A stretch of 64,000 nucleotides of DNA, taken from contig NZ_LMKC01000003.1 of the NCBI RefSeq assembly GCF_001421355.1, positions 310,164 through 374,163 on the forward strand, read 5' to 3'. Shown piece by piece: positions 10,761 through 19,948 of the stretch. Below the pieces are notes generated by a model that ran no database searches, was not told the origin of the DNA, and saw only the letters and a list, made by a program, of their open reading frames with translations. The first letter of the stretch is position 1; every line of letters starts with the position of its first letter. This stretch comes from Sphingomonas sp. Leaf9. GTDB lineage: Bacteria; Pseudomonadota; Alphaproteobacteria; Sphingomonadales; Sphingomonadaceae. The position numbers and the translations under genes were made by a program.

Positions 10761-10765
10761 GCGCT

Positions 10766-11722
10766 TCAGGCGCCCGCGTCGGTCAGGCGGGCGAGCTGTT
10801 CGGCGGTGAGGGAAAGCCGCCACGCGTCGACCAGTTCCTGCAACTGCTCGACACTGGTGGCGCTCGCAATCGGGGCAGTCACGCCCTCCTGCGCCGCCAG
10901 CCATGCCAGCGCGATCTGGGCCAGCGTGGCGCCGGTTTCGGCGGCGACGGCATCCATGGCGGCCAGCACGGCCGCTCCTTTGCCGGCCAGCAGCTTCGCC
11001 ATGTTGCCGCCCCGCACGCTCTTCTGAAGGTCGGCCTCCGAGCGGTATTTCCCGGTCAGGAAGCCCGAGGCGAGGCCATAATAGGGCGCAACGCCGATAT
11101 TATGTTCGACGCAGAGATTCTGCAGCTCGCCTTCATATTTGTGCCGGCTCACCAGATTATATTCCGGCTGCAACACGTGGAAGCGGGGCAGCCCCTCCGC
11201 CGTTGCCAGATCAAGCGCGGATTTCAGCCGCATCGCGCGAAAGTTGGAGGCGCCCAGCACCCGAACCTTGCCCGCATCGATCAACCGGCCGAACGCTGCG
11301 AGATAGTCCGCCTGCGGCGTGTCCTCGTCATCCTGATGCGCGTAATAGAGATCGATCCGATCGGTGCCGAGCCGGCGCAGTGATGCTTCCGCCGCCGCCG
11401 CGATGTGCGCCGGGGCAAGTTTCTCGCCACCATCGCCGGGAAGCATCCCGACCTTCGTCGCGATCAGCACCTGGTCGCGCTTGCCCGATCGACGCAGCCA
11501 TTCGCCGATGATCGTTTCCGATTCGCCGCCGCGATGCCCGTCGACCCATGCCGAATAGACGTCGGCGGTATCGATCATCGTCCCCCCGGCATCGACGAAG
11601 GCGTCGAGAATGCGGAAGCTGGCGTCGCGATCGACAGTCCAGCCGAACACATTGCCGCCGAGGATCATCGGCGGTGTTGCGAGGTCGGTCGCGCCCAGCG
11701 TGCGGTGGGGGATATCGGTCAT
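10766..11722 (-). CDS. aldo/keto reductase
   Basis: A 318-residue NAD(P)H-dependent TIM-barrel oxidoreductase of the YajO/Tas-like group. The catalytic tetrad is visible: D51 and Y56 in DTADVY, K90 in IATKVG, and H129 in YYAHQDD. The C-terminal cofactor-binding segment contains IASATSVEQLQEL. The substrate is unknown. Its ATG overlaps the stop of the small upstream lipoprotein gene as ATGA, so the two are co-translated. All catalytic residues are present. Confidence 0.9.
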   Translation of the reverse strand: MTDIPHRTLGATDLATPPMILGGNVFGWTVDRDASFRILDAFVDAGGTMIDTADVYSAWVDGHRGGESETIIGEWLRRSGKRDQVLIATKVGMLPGDGGEKLAPAHIAAAAEASLRRLGTDRIDLYYAHQDDEDTPQADYLAAFGRLIDAGKVRVLGASNFRAMRLKSALDLATAEGLPRFHVLQPEYNLVSRHKYEGELQNLCVEHNIGVAPYYGLASGFLTGKYRSEADLQKSVRGGNMAKLLAGKGAAVLAAMDAVAAETGATLAQIALAWLAAQEGVTAPIASATSVEQLQELVDAWRLSLTAEQLARLTDAGA

Positions 11723-11901
11723 GGACGTTCCTTCGGATCGGGGGCGGTGGCGTTTGCGTCGAGCGCGGCGTTGTCGAGGATCGCGGCGGCATCGTTCAGC
11801 GCCGCCGCCTCACCCTGCGTTACGCCGCCCGGTGCGGATCGGTCGTCGGAGCCGCTACATCCGGCAAGGAATAGCGCGATCAGGATAAGGGCAGGGCGCA
11901 T
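11719..11901 (-). CDS. small putative lipoprotein
   Basis: A 60-residue protein with a classical lipoprotein signal: MRP, a hydrophobic run ILIALF, and lipobox LAGC. The mature ~45 residues are Asp/Ala-rich with no recognised domain. The ATG at 11899-11901 is used because it begins the signal peptide; the open frame continues upstream into a terminator hairpin, which cannot be coding. Its stop overlaps the aldo/keto reductase start. Function is unknown. It may simply share the transcript. Confidence 0.65.
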   Translation of the reverse strand: MRPALILIALFLAGCSGSDDRSAPGGVTQGEAAALNDAAAILDNAALDANATAPDPKERP

Positions 11902-11917
11902 CGATAGTCTCCCAACG

Positions 11918-11958
11918 AAAAAGGCCGCGCCCCGTTGCATCGGGACGCGGCCTCCTTT
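11918..11958 (-). terminator. Rho-independent terminator of the 113-residue lipoprotein gene
   Basis: Stem GGCCGCGTCCCG / CGGGGCGCGGCC (11923-11952, one mismatch), followed on the minus strand by TTTTT at 11918-11922. It lies 17 bases after the stop of the lipoprotein gene at 11975 and separates it from the small lipoprotein-reductase pair. Confidence 0.85.
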
Positions 11959-11974
11959 TCGTAACCTAATGCGA

Positions 11975-12316
11975 TCAGCGCTTCAGGTCGCGACCGGCAT
12001 TTTCGAGTGCTTCACCGGTTTCGCGCTGGGCGTTGTCGGTGGCCGCATCGACCTTGGCTGCGCCGCGATCGATCGCCGCACCGGCGCGGTCGGTAGCGTT
12101 TTCGATCTTGTCGCCTGCGCGGTCGGCGGCGTTCTCGGCGGCACCGAACGCACGGTCGCCGGCCGTCTTCACGTCGCTGACGGCTTCGCCCATCGTGGCA
12201 TTCACGTCGGCGGCAACGGCATCGGCCGCCTCACCGGTTTCGTTCTGCGCCTTCTGGCTGCAGGCACCGATCGAGAATGCGGCTGCGGCGAGCGGCAGCA
12301 GAATGAGCTTCTTCAT
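11975..12316 (-). CDS. Ala-rich lipoprotein with amphipathic helical repeats
   Basis: A 113-residue protein with signal peptide MKKLILLPLAAAAFSIGAC and lipobox Cys at about 19. The mature part is almost all Ala, Asp, Glu, Lys and Arg in roughly 11-residue periods (ENAADRAGDKI, ENATDRAGAAI, DRGAAKVDAAT), predicting a long amphipathic helix. It resembles apolipophorin- or LEA-like surface lipoproteins. GGAAGGGAAACCGCC before ATG gives a good ribosome binding site. It is divergent from the methionine regulator gene and ends at a strong terminator. Envelope or stress protection is a guess. Confidence 0.8.
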   Translation of the reverse strand: MKKLILLPLAAAAFSIGACSQKAQNETGEAADAVAADVNATMGEAVSDVKTAGDRAFGAAENAADRAGDKIENATDRAGAAIDRGAAKVDAATDNAQRETGEALENAGRDLKR

Positions 12317-12416
12317 GGCGGTTTCCCTTCCGTTATGATCGGGCGCACAACGCGCCATCACCATTGCGGTTGCATCAAAGTCGCCATGTCCGACGCAGCT
12401 TATCGCCAATTGACCT

Positions 12417-12438
12417 GATATAAAGATTTCTTTATATC
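12417..12438. promoter_or_regulatory. 22-bp palindromic operator upstream of the ArsR-methyltransferase gene
   Basis: GATATAAAGA-TT-TCTTTATATC is a perfect inverted repeat with 10-bp arms and a 2-base spacer. It ends 7 bases before the regulator ATG (12446) in an otherwise GC-rich sequence. Location and symmetry fit autoregulation by the adjacent ArsR-type dimer. The ATAAAGA/TCTTTAT half-site resembles the operator described for the SahR regulator of methionine metabolism, from memory; this needs checking. Confidence 0.8.
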
Positions 12439-12445
12439 ATGCGAC

Positions 12446-13399
12446 ATGACACCGGCTCTCGACATATTGCGCGCGGCCAGCGACGCGACCCGCTTGCGGG
12501 TGCTGTGGCTGTTGCGGTCGATGGAGTTGTCGGTCGGCGAACTGGCGCAGGTGCTAGAGCAGAGCCAGCCGCGCGTCAGTCGCCATATCAAGATCCTGTG
12601 CGATGCCGGGCTGACGATCCGGCGCAAGGAGGGCAGCTGGGTTTTCGTTGCCCTGGGTCAGGCGGCGATCGTGGGACCGTTGCTGGCAGCGCTCGACGCA
12701 TGGGTGGCGGCCGACGATCCTTGGCGCGACGCGGACAGCGCGCGGCTCGCCGAAGTGCGGGCCGATCGGGCCATCGCCGCCGCCGCGTGGTTCGAGGCGC
12801 ATGCCGGCGAGTGGGACGCGATCCGCTCTCTCCACGTCGCCGAGGAACAGGTCGAACGGGCGATGCTCGCAGCGCTGGGCAGTGCGCGGATCGGGATGCT
12901 GGTCGATATCGGCACGGGCACCGGGCGGATGCTGGAGCTGTTCGCGCCGCAATCGGATCAGGCGATCGGGATAGACCGGTCGTCGGAAATGCTGCGGCTG
13001 GCCCGTGCCAAGCTGACCGAGCGCGGGCTGGACCATGCCGAGCTGCGGCAGGCCGATATCCAGGCGCTGCCGCTGGGCGATGGTGCGGCGGACACGGCCG
13101 TGCTGCATCACGTCCTGCATTTCGTACAGCATCCAGGCGCCGCCATTGCGGAGGCGGCACGGGTGCTGCGGCCCGGTGGGCGGCTGTTGATCTGCGATTT
13201 CGCGCCGCACGAGCGTGAGGAATTGCGGGTGCGCGATGCCCATGCGCGGCTGGGCTTTTCCGATGAACAGATGCGGCGCTGGTTCGCGGAAACCGGATTG
13301 TCGCCGGTGTCGATCGAGACGCTGGGCGGCGGCGAGCTGACGGTGAAGCTGTGGATGGCGCGGCGCGCCTATGACGTACAAGAGGTGAAGGCGGCATGA
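12446..13399 (+). CDS. ArsR-family regulator fused to a SAM-dependent methyltransferase domain (SahR-like)
   Basis: A 317-residue fusion. Residues ~1-75 form an ArsR winged helix (DATRLRVLWLL, recognition helix QSQPRVSRHIKIL). The cysteine metal sites of classical ArsR proteins are absent. Residues ~145-260 form a class I methyltransferase fold with motif I VDIGTGTG (153-160), acidic strand-2 end GIDRS and PLGDGAADTAVLHHVLHF. This architecture, upstream of metF-metH and behind a palindrome, matches regulators that sense S-adenosylhomocysteine or SAM with an enzyme-derived domain. Its stop overlaps metF as ATGA. Whether it retains methyltransferase activity is unknown. Confidence 0.9.
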   Translation: MTPALDILRAASDATRLRVLWLLRSMELSVGELAQVLEQSQPRVSRHIKILCDAGLTIRRKEGSWVFVALGQAAIVGPLLAALDAWVAADDPWRDADSARLAEVRADRAIAAAAWFEAHAGEWDAIRSLHVAEEQVERAMLAALGSARIGMLVDIGTGTGRMLELFAPQSDQAIGIDRSSEMLRLARAKLTERGLDHAELRQADIQALPLGDGAADTAVLHHVLHFVQHPGAAIAEAARVLRPGGRLLICDFAPHEREELRVRDAHARLGFSDEQMRRWFAETGLSPVSIETLGGGELTVKLWMARRAYDVQEVKAA

Positions 13400-14337
13400 C
13401 TCCTACGATTTCCGATCTCGAAGAGGCGCGCCGCGCGCTCGACGCGCCGTTGTTCGCTGATCTGGCGGGCGACTGCGCGGTCAGCTTCGAATTCTTTCCG
13501 CCCAAGACCGAGAAGATGGAGGCGGCGCTGTGGGACACCGTGCGCGCGCTCGAACCGCTGGCGCCGAAGTTCGTCAGTGTCACCTATGGCGCCGGTGGAT
13601 CGACGCGTGAGCGGACCCATGCGACCGTCGCTCGCATCGCGCGTGATACGTCGATGCCCGCTGCTGCACATCTGACCTGTGTCGAGGCGAGCCGCGCCGA
13701 GATCGATCAGGTCGCGCAGGAATATTGGGCCGCCGGGGTGCGTCACATCGTAGCGCTGCGCGGCGATCCGCCGACCATGGGGCAGAAGTTCGTCGCGCAT
13801 CCCGACGGCTATGAAAATGCCGCCGCGCTGGTTGCGGGGCTGCAGAAGCTGCATCCGTTCGAGATTTCGGTCGCGGCCTATCCCGAATGTCACCCGGATT
13901 CGGAGCATAAGGCCGCGGACCTCGATAATCTGAAGCGCAAGATCGATGCGGGGGCGACCCGGGCGATCACGCAGTTCTTCTTTACGCCCGAAGCCTTTTT
14001 CCGCTTCCGCGACGCGGCGGCGGCGGCCGGCATCAATGCCGACCTCGTACCGGGTATCCTGCCGGTGTCGAACGTGGCGCAGGTGCGCAAGTTCGCGGAT
14101 ATGTGCGGCGCATCGATCCCGGCGTGGATGGACCGCCTGTTCGAAGGGCTGGATGACCATCCCGGTGCCCGCGCGCTGGTCGCCGCGACCGTTGCGGCGG
14201 AAATGTGCCGCAAGTTGTATGCCGGCGGCGTGCGCGACTTTCATTTCTACACGCTCAACCGCGCCGAACTGTCCTACGCCATCTGCCACCTGCTGGGGCT
14301 GCGGCCGAAGGCGACGCCGGTCGCCGCGGCGGCCTGA
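13396..14337 (+). CDS. metF: methylenetetrahydrofolate reductase
   Basis: Flavoenzyme reducing 5,10-methylene-THF to 5-methyl-THF, the methyl donor for methionine synthase; 313 residues. Diagnostic sequences are the catalytic Glu region SFEFFPPKTEKMEAALW (~34-50), VSVTYGAGGSTRERT, AHLTC, LRGDPP and the C-terminal FHFYTLNRAE. It overlaps the regulator gene by 4 bases and is followed by metH1 12 bases later, giving a regulator-metF-metH1-metH2 operon that supplies and uses the methyl group. Confidence 0.97.
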   Translation: MTPTISDLEEARRALDAPLFADLAGDCAVSFEFFPPKTEKMEAALWDTVRALEPLAPKFVSVTYGAGGSTRERTHATVARIARDTSMPAAAHLTCVEASRAEIDQVAQEYWAAGVRHIVALRGDPPTMGQKFVAHPDGYENAAALVAGLQKLHPFEISVAAYPECHPDSEHKAADLDNLKRKIDAGATRAITQFFFTPEAFFRFRDAAAAAGINADLVPGILPVSNVAQVRKFADMCGASIPAWMDRLFEGLDDHPGARALVAATVAAEMCRKLYAGGVRDFHFYTLNRAELSYAICHLLGLRPKATPVAAAA

Positions 14338-14349
14338 GGGGAAACTGCC

Positions 14350-15399
14350 ATGACCAATGCCCGCGAACGGCTTAACGCCGAAGCCGCCCAGCGCGTCCTC
14401 ATCACCGATGGTGCGTTCGGCACCGAAATCCAGAACTGGAAATTGTCCGAGGCCGATTATGCCGGCGCGCTGACGCTGGGTCACGACCAGAAGGGCAATA
14501 ACGATATCCTGGCGATCACCAAGCCGGAGGTGCCGGAGACGATCACCCGCGCCTATCTCGACGCCGGGTCGGATATCGTATCGACCAATACGTTCAGCGC
14601 AAACCTCATCAGCCAGGCCGATTATGGCGCGGAGGCGCTGGTTGCCGACATCAATATCGAGAGCGCGAAGATCGCCCGCCGTCTGGCCGACGATTATGCC
14701 GCGCGCGATGGTCGCCCGCGCTTCGTGGCCGGCGCGATCGGGCCGACCAACAAGACGCTCTCGCTCAGCCCGGACGTCAACGATCCTGGCTATCGCGAGA
14801 TCGATTTCGACTATCTGAAGGGCGTGTACCGCGAACAGATCGACGCGCTGGTCGTGGGCGGCATCGATTTCGTGCTGATCGAGACGGTGTTCGACACGCT
14901 GAACGCGAAGGCCGGGGTGCTGGCGGCGATCGAAGCGGGGCAGGCGCTGGGCCGGGACCTGCCGATCATGCTGTCGATGACGCTGACCGACCTGTCGGGC
15001 CGCAACCTGTCGGGTCATACCGTCGAGGCATTCTGGCACGCGATCCGCCATGCGAAGCCGGTGACGATCGGGCTGAACTGCTCGTTCGGCGCGGAGCAGC
15101 TGCGCCCGCATGTGAAGACGCTGAGCGAAATCTGCGACACGCTTATCATGGTCTATCCCAATGCCGGCCTGCCCAACGAACTGGGTGCCTATGACGAGGC
15201 ACCGGCGACGACGGCGGCGCTGGTCGGTGACTGGGCCGATCACGGGCAGGTGAATGTGCTGGGCGGCTGCTGCGGATCGACGCCGGCGCATATCAAGGCG
15301 ATGGCCGAACGCGTGCGCGGCGTCGTACCGCGCAAGGTACCCAACGTGCCGGTGCAGACGCGCCTCGCCGGGCTGGAACCGTTCACGATGGCGGCGTAA
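14350..15399 (+). CDS. metH: methionine synthase, homocysteine-binding component (split MetH, part 1)
   Basis: A 349-residue protein equal to the N-terminal homocysteine S-methyltransferase module of MetH. The zinc ligands are C244 in [13 protein letters not shown] and C307/C308 in LGGCCGSTP. The start has the usual DGAFGTEIQ motif. Cobalamin-dependent MetH is normally one ~1200-residue chain; here the protein stops after the barrel and the other modules follow as a separate gene after 176 bases of repeat-bearing DNA. Both parts have their own start signals, so this looks like a stable split, not a recent frameshift. It must work with the downstream protein. Confidence 0.95.
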   Translation: MTNARERLNAEAAQRVLITDGAFGTEIQNWKLSEADYAGALTLGHDQKGNNDILAITKPEVPETITRAYLDAGSDIVSTNTFSANLISQADYGAEALVADINIESAKIARRLADDYAARDGRPRFVAGAIGPTNKTLSLSPDVNDPGYREIDFDYLKGVYREQIDALVVGGIDFVLIETVFDTLNAKAGVLAAIEAGQALGRDLPIMLSMTLTDLSGRNLSGHTVEAFWHAIRHAKPVTIGLNCSFGAEQLRPHVKTLSEICDTLIMVYPNAGLPNELGAYDEAPATTAALVGDWADHGQVNVLGGCCGSTPAHIKAMAERVRGVVPRKVPNVPVQTRLAGLEPFTMAA

Positions 15400-15427
15400 G
15401 GGCCGCCGCCGGGAGGGGGCAGCAGAT

Positions 15428-15550
15428 CTTCCCCGGCCACTGGGAGGGGGACCATTCGCAGGATGGTGGAGGGGGGTCTCCGCCGTCGCTACCGTCTCGT
15501 CCGTGGAGACCCCCCTCCACCACCGCCTGTCGGCGGCGGTCCCCCTTTCC
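15428..15550. repeat. Modular GC-rich inverted repeat between metH parts
   Basis: Contains arms GGTGGAGGGGGGTCTCC (15465-15481) and GGAGACCCCCCTCCACC (15504-15520), flanked by GGGAGGGGGACC and GGCGGCGGTCCCCC segments. It is the same family as copies at 48930 and 50488. It occupies nearly the whole gap between metH1 and metH2 and contains no credible gene. Confidence 0.75.
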
Positions 15551-15575
15551 ATGCCGGGAAGGATCGAGAGAGAAT

Positions 15576-18266
15576 ATGACCAACGCCTCGACCAATTTCG
15601 TCAATATCGGCGAACGCACCAACGTGACCGGCTCTGCCCGCTTCAAGAAGCTGGTAATGGCGGGCGACTATGCCGCCGCGGTCGAGGTCGCGCTGCAACA
15701 GGTCGAGAGCGGGGCACAGGTCCTCGACGTCAACATGGACGAGGGGCTGCTCGACGCGCACCACGCGATGACGACGTTCCTGAAGCTGATCCAGGCCGAA
15801 CCGGACATCGCCCGCATCCCGGTGATGGTCGACAGTTCGAAGTGGGACGTGATCGAGGCGGGGCTGAAATGCGTGTCGGGCAAGCCGATCGTGAATTCGA
15901 TCAGCATGAAGGAGGGCGAGGAGCAGTTTCTCCACCATGCCCGCATCTGCATGAATTACGGCGCGGCGGTCGTCGTCATGGCATTCGACGAGGTGGGGCA
16001 GGCCGACACGCAGGCGCGCAAGGTTGAGATTTGCGAGCGCGCGTACAAGCTGCTCACCGGCATCGGCTTCCCGCCCGAGGACATCATCTTCGACCCCAAT
16101 ATCTTCGCGGTGGCGACGGGGATCGAGGAGCACAATAACTACGGCGTCGACTTCATCGAGGCCTGCCGTGAGATCAAGGCGCGCTGTCCGCACTGCCATA
16201 TCTCGGGCGGACTATCGAACCTGTCGTTCAGCTTTCGCGGGAACGAGCCGGTGCGGCGCGCGATGCATTCGATCTTCCTCTATCACGCCATTCCGGCGGG
16301 GATGGACATGGGGATTGTCAATGCCGGGCAGCTCGACGTGTACGACACGATTGATGCGGAACTGCGCACCGCCTGCGAGGACGTCATCCTCAATCGCGAT
16401 CCGGATGCGACCGAACGGCTGATCGCGCTGGCGGAGAAGTACAAGGGCACCGATGCGGTCGCCGAAAAGGCGGCGGCCGAGTGGCGCTCGCTGCCGGTCG
16501 TCAAGCGGTTGGAATATGCGCTGGTGAAGGGCATCGACGCGCATGTCGTCGACGATACCGAGGAATGCCGCCAGCAATTCGCCCGGCCGATCGAGGTGAT
16601 CGAAGGGCCGCTGATGGACGGGATGAATGTTGTTGGCGATCTGTTTGGGTCGGGCAAGATGTTTCTGCCGCAGGTCGTCAAGTCGGCGCGGGTGATGAAG
16701 AAGGCCGTCGCCCACCTGCTGCCCTTCATCGAGGCCGCCAAGGAGCCCGGTGCCAAGGGCAAGGGCAAGATCATCATGGCGACCGTGAAGGGCGACGTGC
16801 ATGATATTGGCAAGAACATCGTCGGCGTGGTGCTGCAGTGCAACGGCTTCGATGTCGTTGACCTGGGCGTGATGGTGCCGTGGACGAAGATCCTCGAAGC
16901 TGCGAACGAGAATGACGCCGACATGATCGGCCTGTCCGGCCTCATCACCCCGTCGCTGGACGAGATGGTGACGGTGGCCGAGGAGATGAAGCGCGCGGGC
17001 ATGACCATGCCGCTGCTGATCGGCGGTGCCACCACGTCTAAGGTGCATACCGCGCTGCGCATCTCGCCGGCCTATGACGGGCCGATCGTCCACGTTCTCG
17101 ACGCGTCGCGCGCGGTGGGTGTCGCGACGACGCTGGTCAGCGACACCGGCCGCGACGCCTATGTCGCGCAGGTCGCCGCGGATTACGAGGCGGTACGCAT
17201 CGCGCGCGCCGGCAAGGGGCAGAGCGACCTAGCCCCGATCGCCGAGGCCCGGGCCAACGCCGCCGTTGTCGATTTCGCCCAGAAGCCGGCGGCTCCGGCC
17301 AGGCCGGGGCGGCATGTTTTCGACGACTGGGACCTCGCCGACCTGCGCGACTATATCGACTGGACGCCGTTCTTTCGCGCATGGGAATTGGCCGGCAACT
17401 TCCCCGCGATCCTGACCGACGAGGTGGTGGGCGAGAGCGCGACGTCGCTCTACGCCGATGCGCAGGAGATGCTGGACCGGATCATCGCCGAGAAATGGCT
17501 GACGGCGCGTGGGGTTGCGGCGCTGTGGCATTGCCGGCGCGACGGGGACGATGTGATCCTCGACGTACCCGCCGAGCAGCTGGAGCCGGCGATGGAGGCC
17601 GGGCGGGTCTCGCCGCTGTCGGGCGTGCCGCACGACTTTGCGACGCCGATGCAGACGACCCATGCCACCCATGCGATCCGGATGCCGTTCCTGCGGCAGC
17701 AGGTGAAGAAGCGTGAGGGGCGGGCGAATATGTGCCTCGCCGACTTCATCGATCCGGCGGGCGACTGGATGGGCGGCTTCGCGGTCGGCATCCATGGGAT
17801 CGACCCGCATATCGCGCGGTTCAAGGCCGAGAATGACGATTATCAGGACATCTTGCTGAAGGCGCTGGCCGATCGTCTGGCCGAGGCGTTTGCCGAGCGA
17901 CTGCACCACCATGTCCGCACCGACCTCTGGGGCTATGCGCCGGACGAGCAACTGACCAACGAGGCGATGATCCGCGAACAGTATCGCGGCATCCGTCCCG
18001 CGCCGGGCTATCCGGCATGTCCCGACCATAGCCAGAAGCCGATCCTGTTCGACATGCTGGGCGCGACGGAAGCCACGGGGATCACGCTGACCGACAGCTT
18101 TGCCATGCTACCCACCGCCGCTGTGTCGGGTTTCTATTTCGGGCACCCCGACAGCGCCTATTTCGGGGTGGCGCGGGTCGGGCGCGACCAGCTGGAGGAC
18201 TATGCGACGCGGCGGGGCGTCAGCATCGAGCAGGCGGAGCGGTGGCTGCGGCCCAATCTCGACTGA
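15576..18266 (+). CDS. metH: methionine synthase, folate/cobalamin/activation component (split MetH, part 2)
   Basis: An 896-residue protein holding the remaining MetH modules in order. First comes the pterin-binding barrel ([17 protein letters not shown] at the start, [11 protein letters not shown]). Then the cobalamin cap and Rossmann domain follow, with the cobalt-ligand motif [18 protein letters not shown] near residue 410 and [13 protein letters not shown]. The C-terminal SAM-dependent reactivation domain has [23 protein letters not shown]. It transfers methyl from 5-methyl-THF via B12 to homocysteine held by part 1. AGAGAATATG gives a weak ribosome binding site. The last 47 bases overlap the convergent hydrolase gene. 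No B12 riboswitch is evident in the 176-base leader. Confidence 0.96.
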   Translation: MTNASTNFVNIGERTNVTGSARFKKLVMAGDYAAAVEVALQQVESGAQVLDVNMDEGLLDAHHAMTTFLKLIQAEPDIARIPVMVDSSKWDVIEAGLKCVSGKPIVNSISMKEGEEQFLHHARICMNYGAAVVVMAFDEVGQADTQARKVEICERAYKLLTGIGFPPEDIIFDPNIFAVATGIEEHNNYGVDFIEACREIKARCPHCHISGGLSNLSFSFRGNEPVRRAMHSIFLYHAIPAGMDMGIVNAGQLDVYDTIDAELRTACEDVILNRDPDATERLIALAEKYKGTDAVAEKAAAEWRSLPVVKRLEYALVKGIDAHVVDDTEECRQQFARPIEVIEGPLMDGMNVVGDLFGSGKMFLPQVVKSARVMKKAVAHLLPFIEAAKEPGAKGKGKIIMATVKGDVHDIGKNIVGVVLQCNGFDVVDLGVMVPWTKILEAANENDADMIGLSGLITPSLDEMVTVAEEMKRAGMTMPLLIGGATTSKVHTALRISPAYDGPIVHVLDASRAVGVATTLVSDTGRDAYVAQVAADYEAVRIARAGKGQSDLAPIAEARANAAVVDFAQKPAAPARPGRHVFDDWDLADLRDYIDWTPFFRAWELAGNFPAILTDEVVGESATSLYADAQEMLDRIIAEKWLTARGVAALWHCRRDGDDVILDVPAEQLEPAMEAGRVSPLSGVPHDFATPMQTTHATHAIRMPFLRQQVKKREGRANMCLADFIDPAGDWMGGFAVGIHGIDPHIARFKAENDDYQDILLKALADRLAEAFAERLHHHVRTDLWGYAPDEQLTNEAMIREQYRGIRPAPGYPACPDHSQKPILFDMLGATEATGITLTDSFAMLPTAAVSGFYFGHPDSAYFGVARVGRDQLEDYATRRGVSIEQAERWLRPNLD

Positions 18267-19026
18267 GCGCGTCGAGCAGCCGGTCACGCACCCAGTCGGC
18301 GTCGCCGGGGCGGGCGAAGCTGTGGCTGTCGCTGTCGCGGTGGTGCATGGCGGCAAGGTGGCGAAGGTGCCACGCATCGAGGAATGCCACCGCCGTGTGA
18401 TCGCGGGTTGCGAGCAGGATGTCGGTGGGCGTTCCCGAGGACAGGGCGGTGGTGAAGGTGAGGACGAGTTCGGTCTGGGCCGGGCGACGCTTTGCCAGCA
18501 CTGCCAATCCTTGCGCCAGGCGGCGGAAGTTGACGCCTCCGGTCAGCAGCCGCCGCCATTGGGCGGGTGAGGACAGCCGCGCGGCATAGGTTGCGCGGAT
18601 CGCCGCCGGGGGGGGCAGGTCGCCGGAAGGCTCGACGATCCAGGGGTTTGCGAGAACGAGGCGGTCGATACCGGCATCGCCATGGAACAGCGCCAGCGCG
18701 GTCGCGGCGTCGCAATTGCCGAACGCCACGATCCGCGTGACGCCGGTGTGTTCACGCAAGGCCGCGGCCGCGGCGGCAATGTCGGGGCCACTCGCGCGGA
18801 AGCCTTCGTTCACCCCGGTCGAATCGCCGATACCGCGCCGATCGAACCGGAGCACCGGATAGCCGGCGGCGGCAATCGTGGCGGCAAGCAGCGCCTGCCC
18901 GCGATGCGCGCCGACGCGCAGTTCGTTGCCGCCCGACACGATCAGCAGACCGGTGGTACCGGCCGCGTCGTCCAGCGTGCCCGCCAGCGTCTCGCTTAAG
19001 CAGGCAAAGGTCACCAGCCGACGCAT
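18220..19026 (-). CDS. exosortase A system-associated hydrolase 1
   Basis: A 268-residue alpha/beta hydrolase of the type confined to XrtA/EPS loci. [14 protein letters not shown] is the typical strand and oxyanion region. The nucleophile elbow reads [10 protein letters not shown], so a cysteine replaces the usual serine, which is characteristic of this family. Late histidine and aspartate candidates are near [11 protein letters not shown]. Start: ATG at 19024-19026; an alternative ATG lies 12 bases upstream. It overlaps hydrolase 2 by 16 bases and, on the other strand, the end of metH2. The substrate is unknown; a role in EPS modification or thioester transfer with the neighbouring acyl carrier protein is inferred. 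Confidence 0.9.
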   Translation of the reverse strand: MRRLVTFACLSETLAGTLDDAAGTTGLLIVSGGNELRVGAHRGQALLAATIAAAGYPVLRFDRRGIGDSTGVNEGFRASGPDIAAAAAALREHTGVTRIVAFGNCDAATALALFHGDAGIDRLVLANPWIVEPSGDLPPPAAIRATYAARLSSPAQWRRLLTGGVNFRRLAQGLAVLAKRRPAQTELVLTFTTALSSGTPTDILLATRDHTAVAFLDAWHLRHLAAMHHRDSDSHSFARPGDADWVRDRLLDALSRDWAAATAPPARC

Positions 19027-19679
19027 GCGCGGCTCCATGCGAAGAGGTCGTCGGCAAGCTGTTCGGCGAGCACGCGATCGTCGCCCGGTTCGGCGCGACG
19101 CCATAGCGGCGCGGCGTCGATGCGCAGGTCGGCATCCTCCGGATCGGTGCCGAGGCGGACGATGCGGCGGGGATGGGCGTCGCAGGGCGTCGCGGCGTCG
19201 AGTTCGTCGAGCAGCGCGGTGGCGATGCGGTTGCCAGCGATCTCCACCACCGGCGCGGTGCGATCGATGCCGACGGGACGAGCGATGCGGGCGAGCTCGC
19301 GGACCAGCGCGGCGCCCGACTGGGGGCTGAGGTGCCAGCGCCCGGCGAGGTCGGCGTCGGTGTCGAACAACGCCCCGGCGCGGATCGCGGCGCCGATCAC
19401 CGGACGGTCGCTCGCCGCGACCAGCGCGGTGACGGCGGCGCGCCAGTCGGCAAGGTTTGCGGCCTCGGTCGGAAGCAGGCTTTCCCCCTGTCCGGGCAGG
19501 TCGGGCAGGATCGACGCGATCCCGCGCGTCGCCAGCGCCCGGAGCAGCCCGACCGCGAAGGTTCGGGTGCGGTTCGCCTCCTCGAACGGGGGCTGCAGCA
19601 GCATCACGACCGGCCCCTCGGCAGGGCCGAAGCGCCACAGCGCCTCCTGCCCGCCGGGCCAGTCGTAGCGGTCGATCAA
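19011..19679 (-). CDS. exosortase A system-associated hydrolase 2
   Basis: A 222-residue alpha/beta hydrolase-like protein. LLQPPFEEANRTR and LPDLPGQGES match the second hydrolase family of XrtA loci. The expected nucleophile elbow reads IGAAIRAGAL and contains neither serine nor cysteine, so the protein may be catalytically altered or act as a partner of hydrolase 1. The start is TTG at 19677-19679, overlapping the acyl carrier protein stop as TTGA, the normal coupling pattern of this operon. It is shorter than many homologues. Confidence 0.82.
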   Translation of the reverse strand: MIDRYDWPGGQEALWRFGPAEGPVVMLLQPPFEEANRTRTFAVGLLRALATRGIASILPDLPGQGESLLPTEAANLADWRAAVTALVAASDRPVIGAAIRAGALFDTDADLAGRWHLSPQSGAALVRELARIARPVGIDRTAPVVEIAGNRIATALLDELDAATPCDAHPRRIVRLGTDPEDADLRIDAAPLWRRAEPGDDRVLAEQLADDLFAWSRACVGW

Positions 19680-19948
19680 GCGGGAACCTTGGCGCGGGCG
19701 AAGGCGACCAGCGAACCGAAGCTTTCCAGCGTGTCGCCGTCGATATCGTCATCCTCGATCAGGATGCCGAGGCGATCCTCCAATTCGGTCAGGACACCGG
19801 CCACCGCCATCGAATCGAGTTCGGGGAGCGCACCGAACAGCGGCGTGGCATCCTCGAACGCCGCCGCGCGTTCGTCCGACAGGCCGAGCACGTCGCGCAA
19901 TACCCCGCGCACCGTTTCCTCGATCGAACCCGTACCCGTCTGGATCAC
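19676..19948 (-). CDS. acyl carrier protein, exosortase A locus
   Basis: A 90-residue carrier protein. The phosphopantetheine attachment serine is S46 in the motif LPELDSMAVAGVLTELE. The rest is the acidic four-helix pattern of ACPs. GTG at 19946-19948 is preceded by GGGGGAG at 8 bases; the frame is open further upstream only through repeat DNA. First gene of the minus arm (ACP-hydrolase 2-hydrolase 1), divergent from the acyl ligase and decarboxylase. It probably carries the acyl or aminoacyl group activated by the ligase across the divide. Confidence 0.9.
   Translation of the reverse strand: MIQTGTGSIEETVRGVLRDVLGLSDERAAAFEDATPLFGALPELDSMAVAGVLTELEDRLGILIEDDDIDGDTLESFGSLVAFARAKVPA

Noticed and set aside
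13369..15552. 727-codon minus-strand frame opposite metF and metH1
   Set aside because: Runs through two conserved genes and a repeat; composition typical of a reverse shadow frame.
15400..15575. Frameshift or insertion breaking a single metH gene
   Set aside because: Each part has its own start and a proper domain boundary, and the gap is 176 bases with repeat DNA. No residual coding sequence joins the two, and split MetH is known in related bacteria.
15400..15575. Cobalamin riboswitch before metH2
   Set aside because: No B12-box-like sequence in the gap; the symmetry there is explained by the repeat family.
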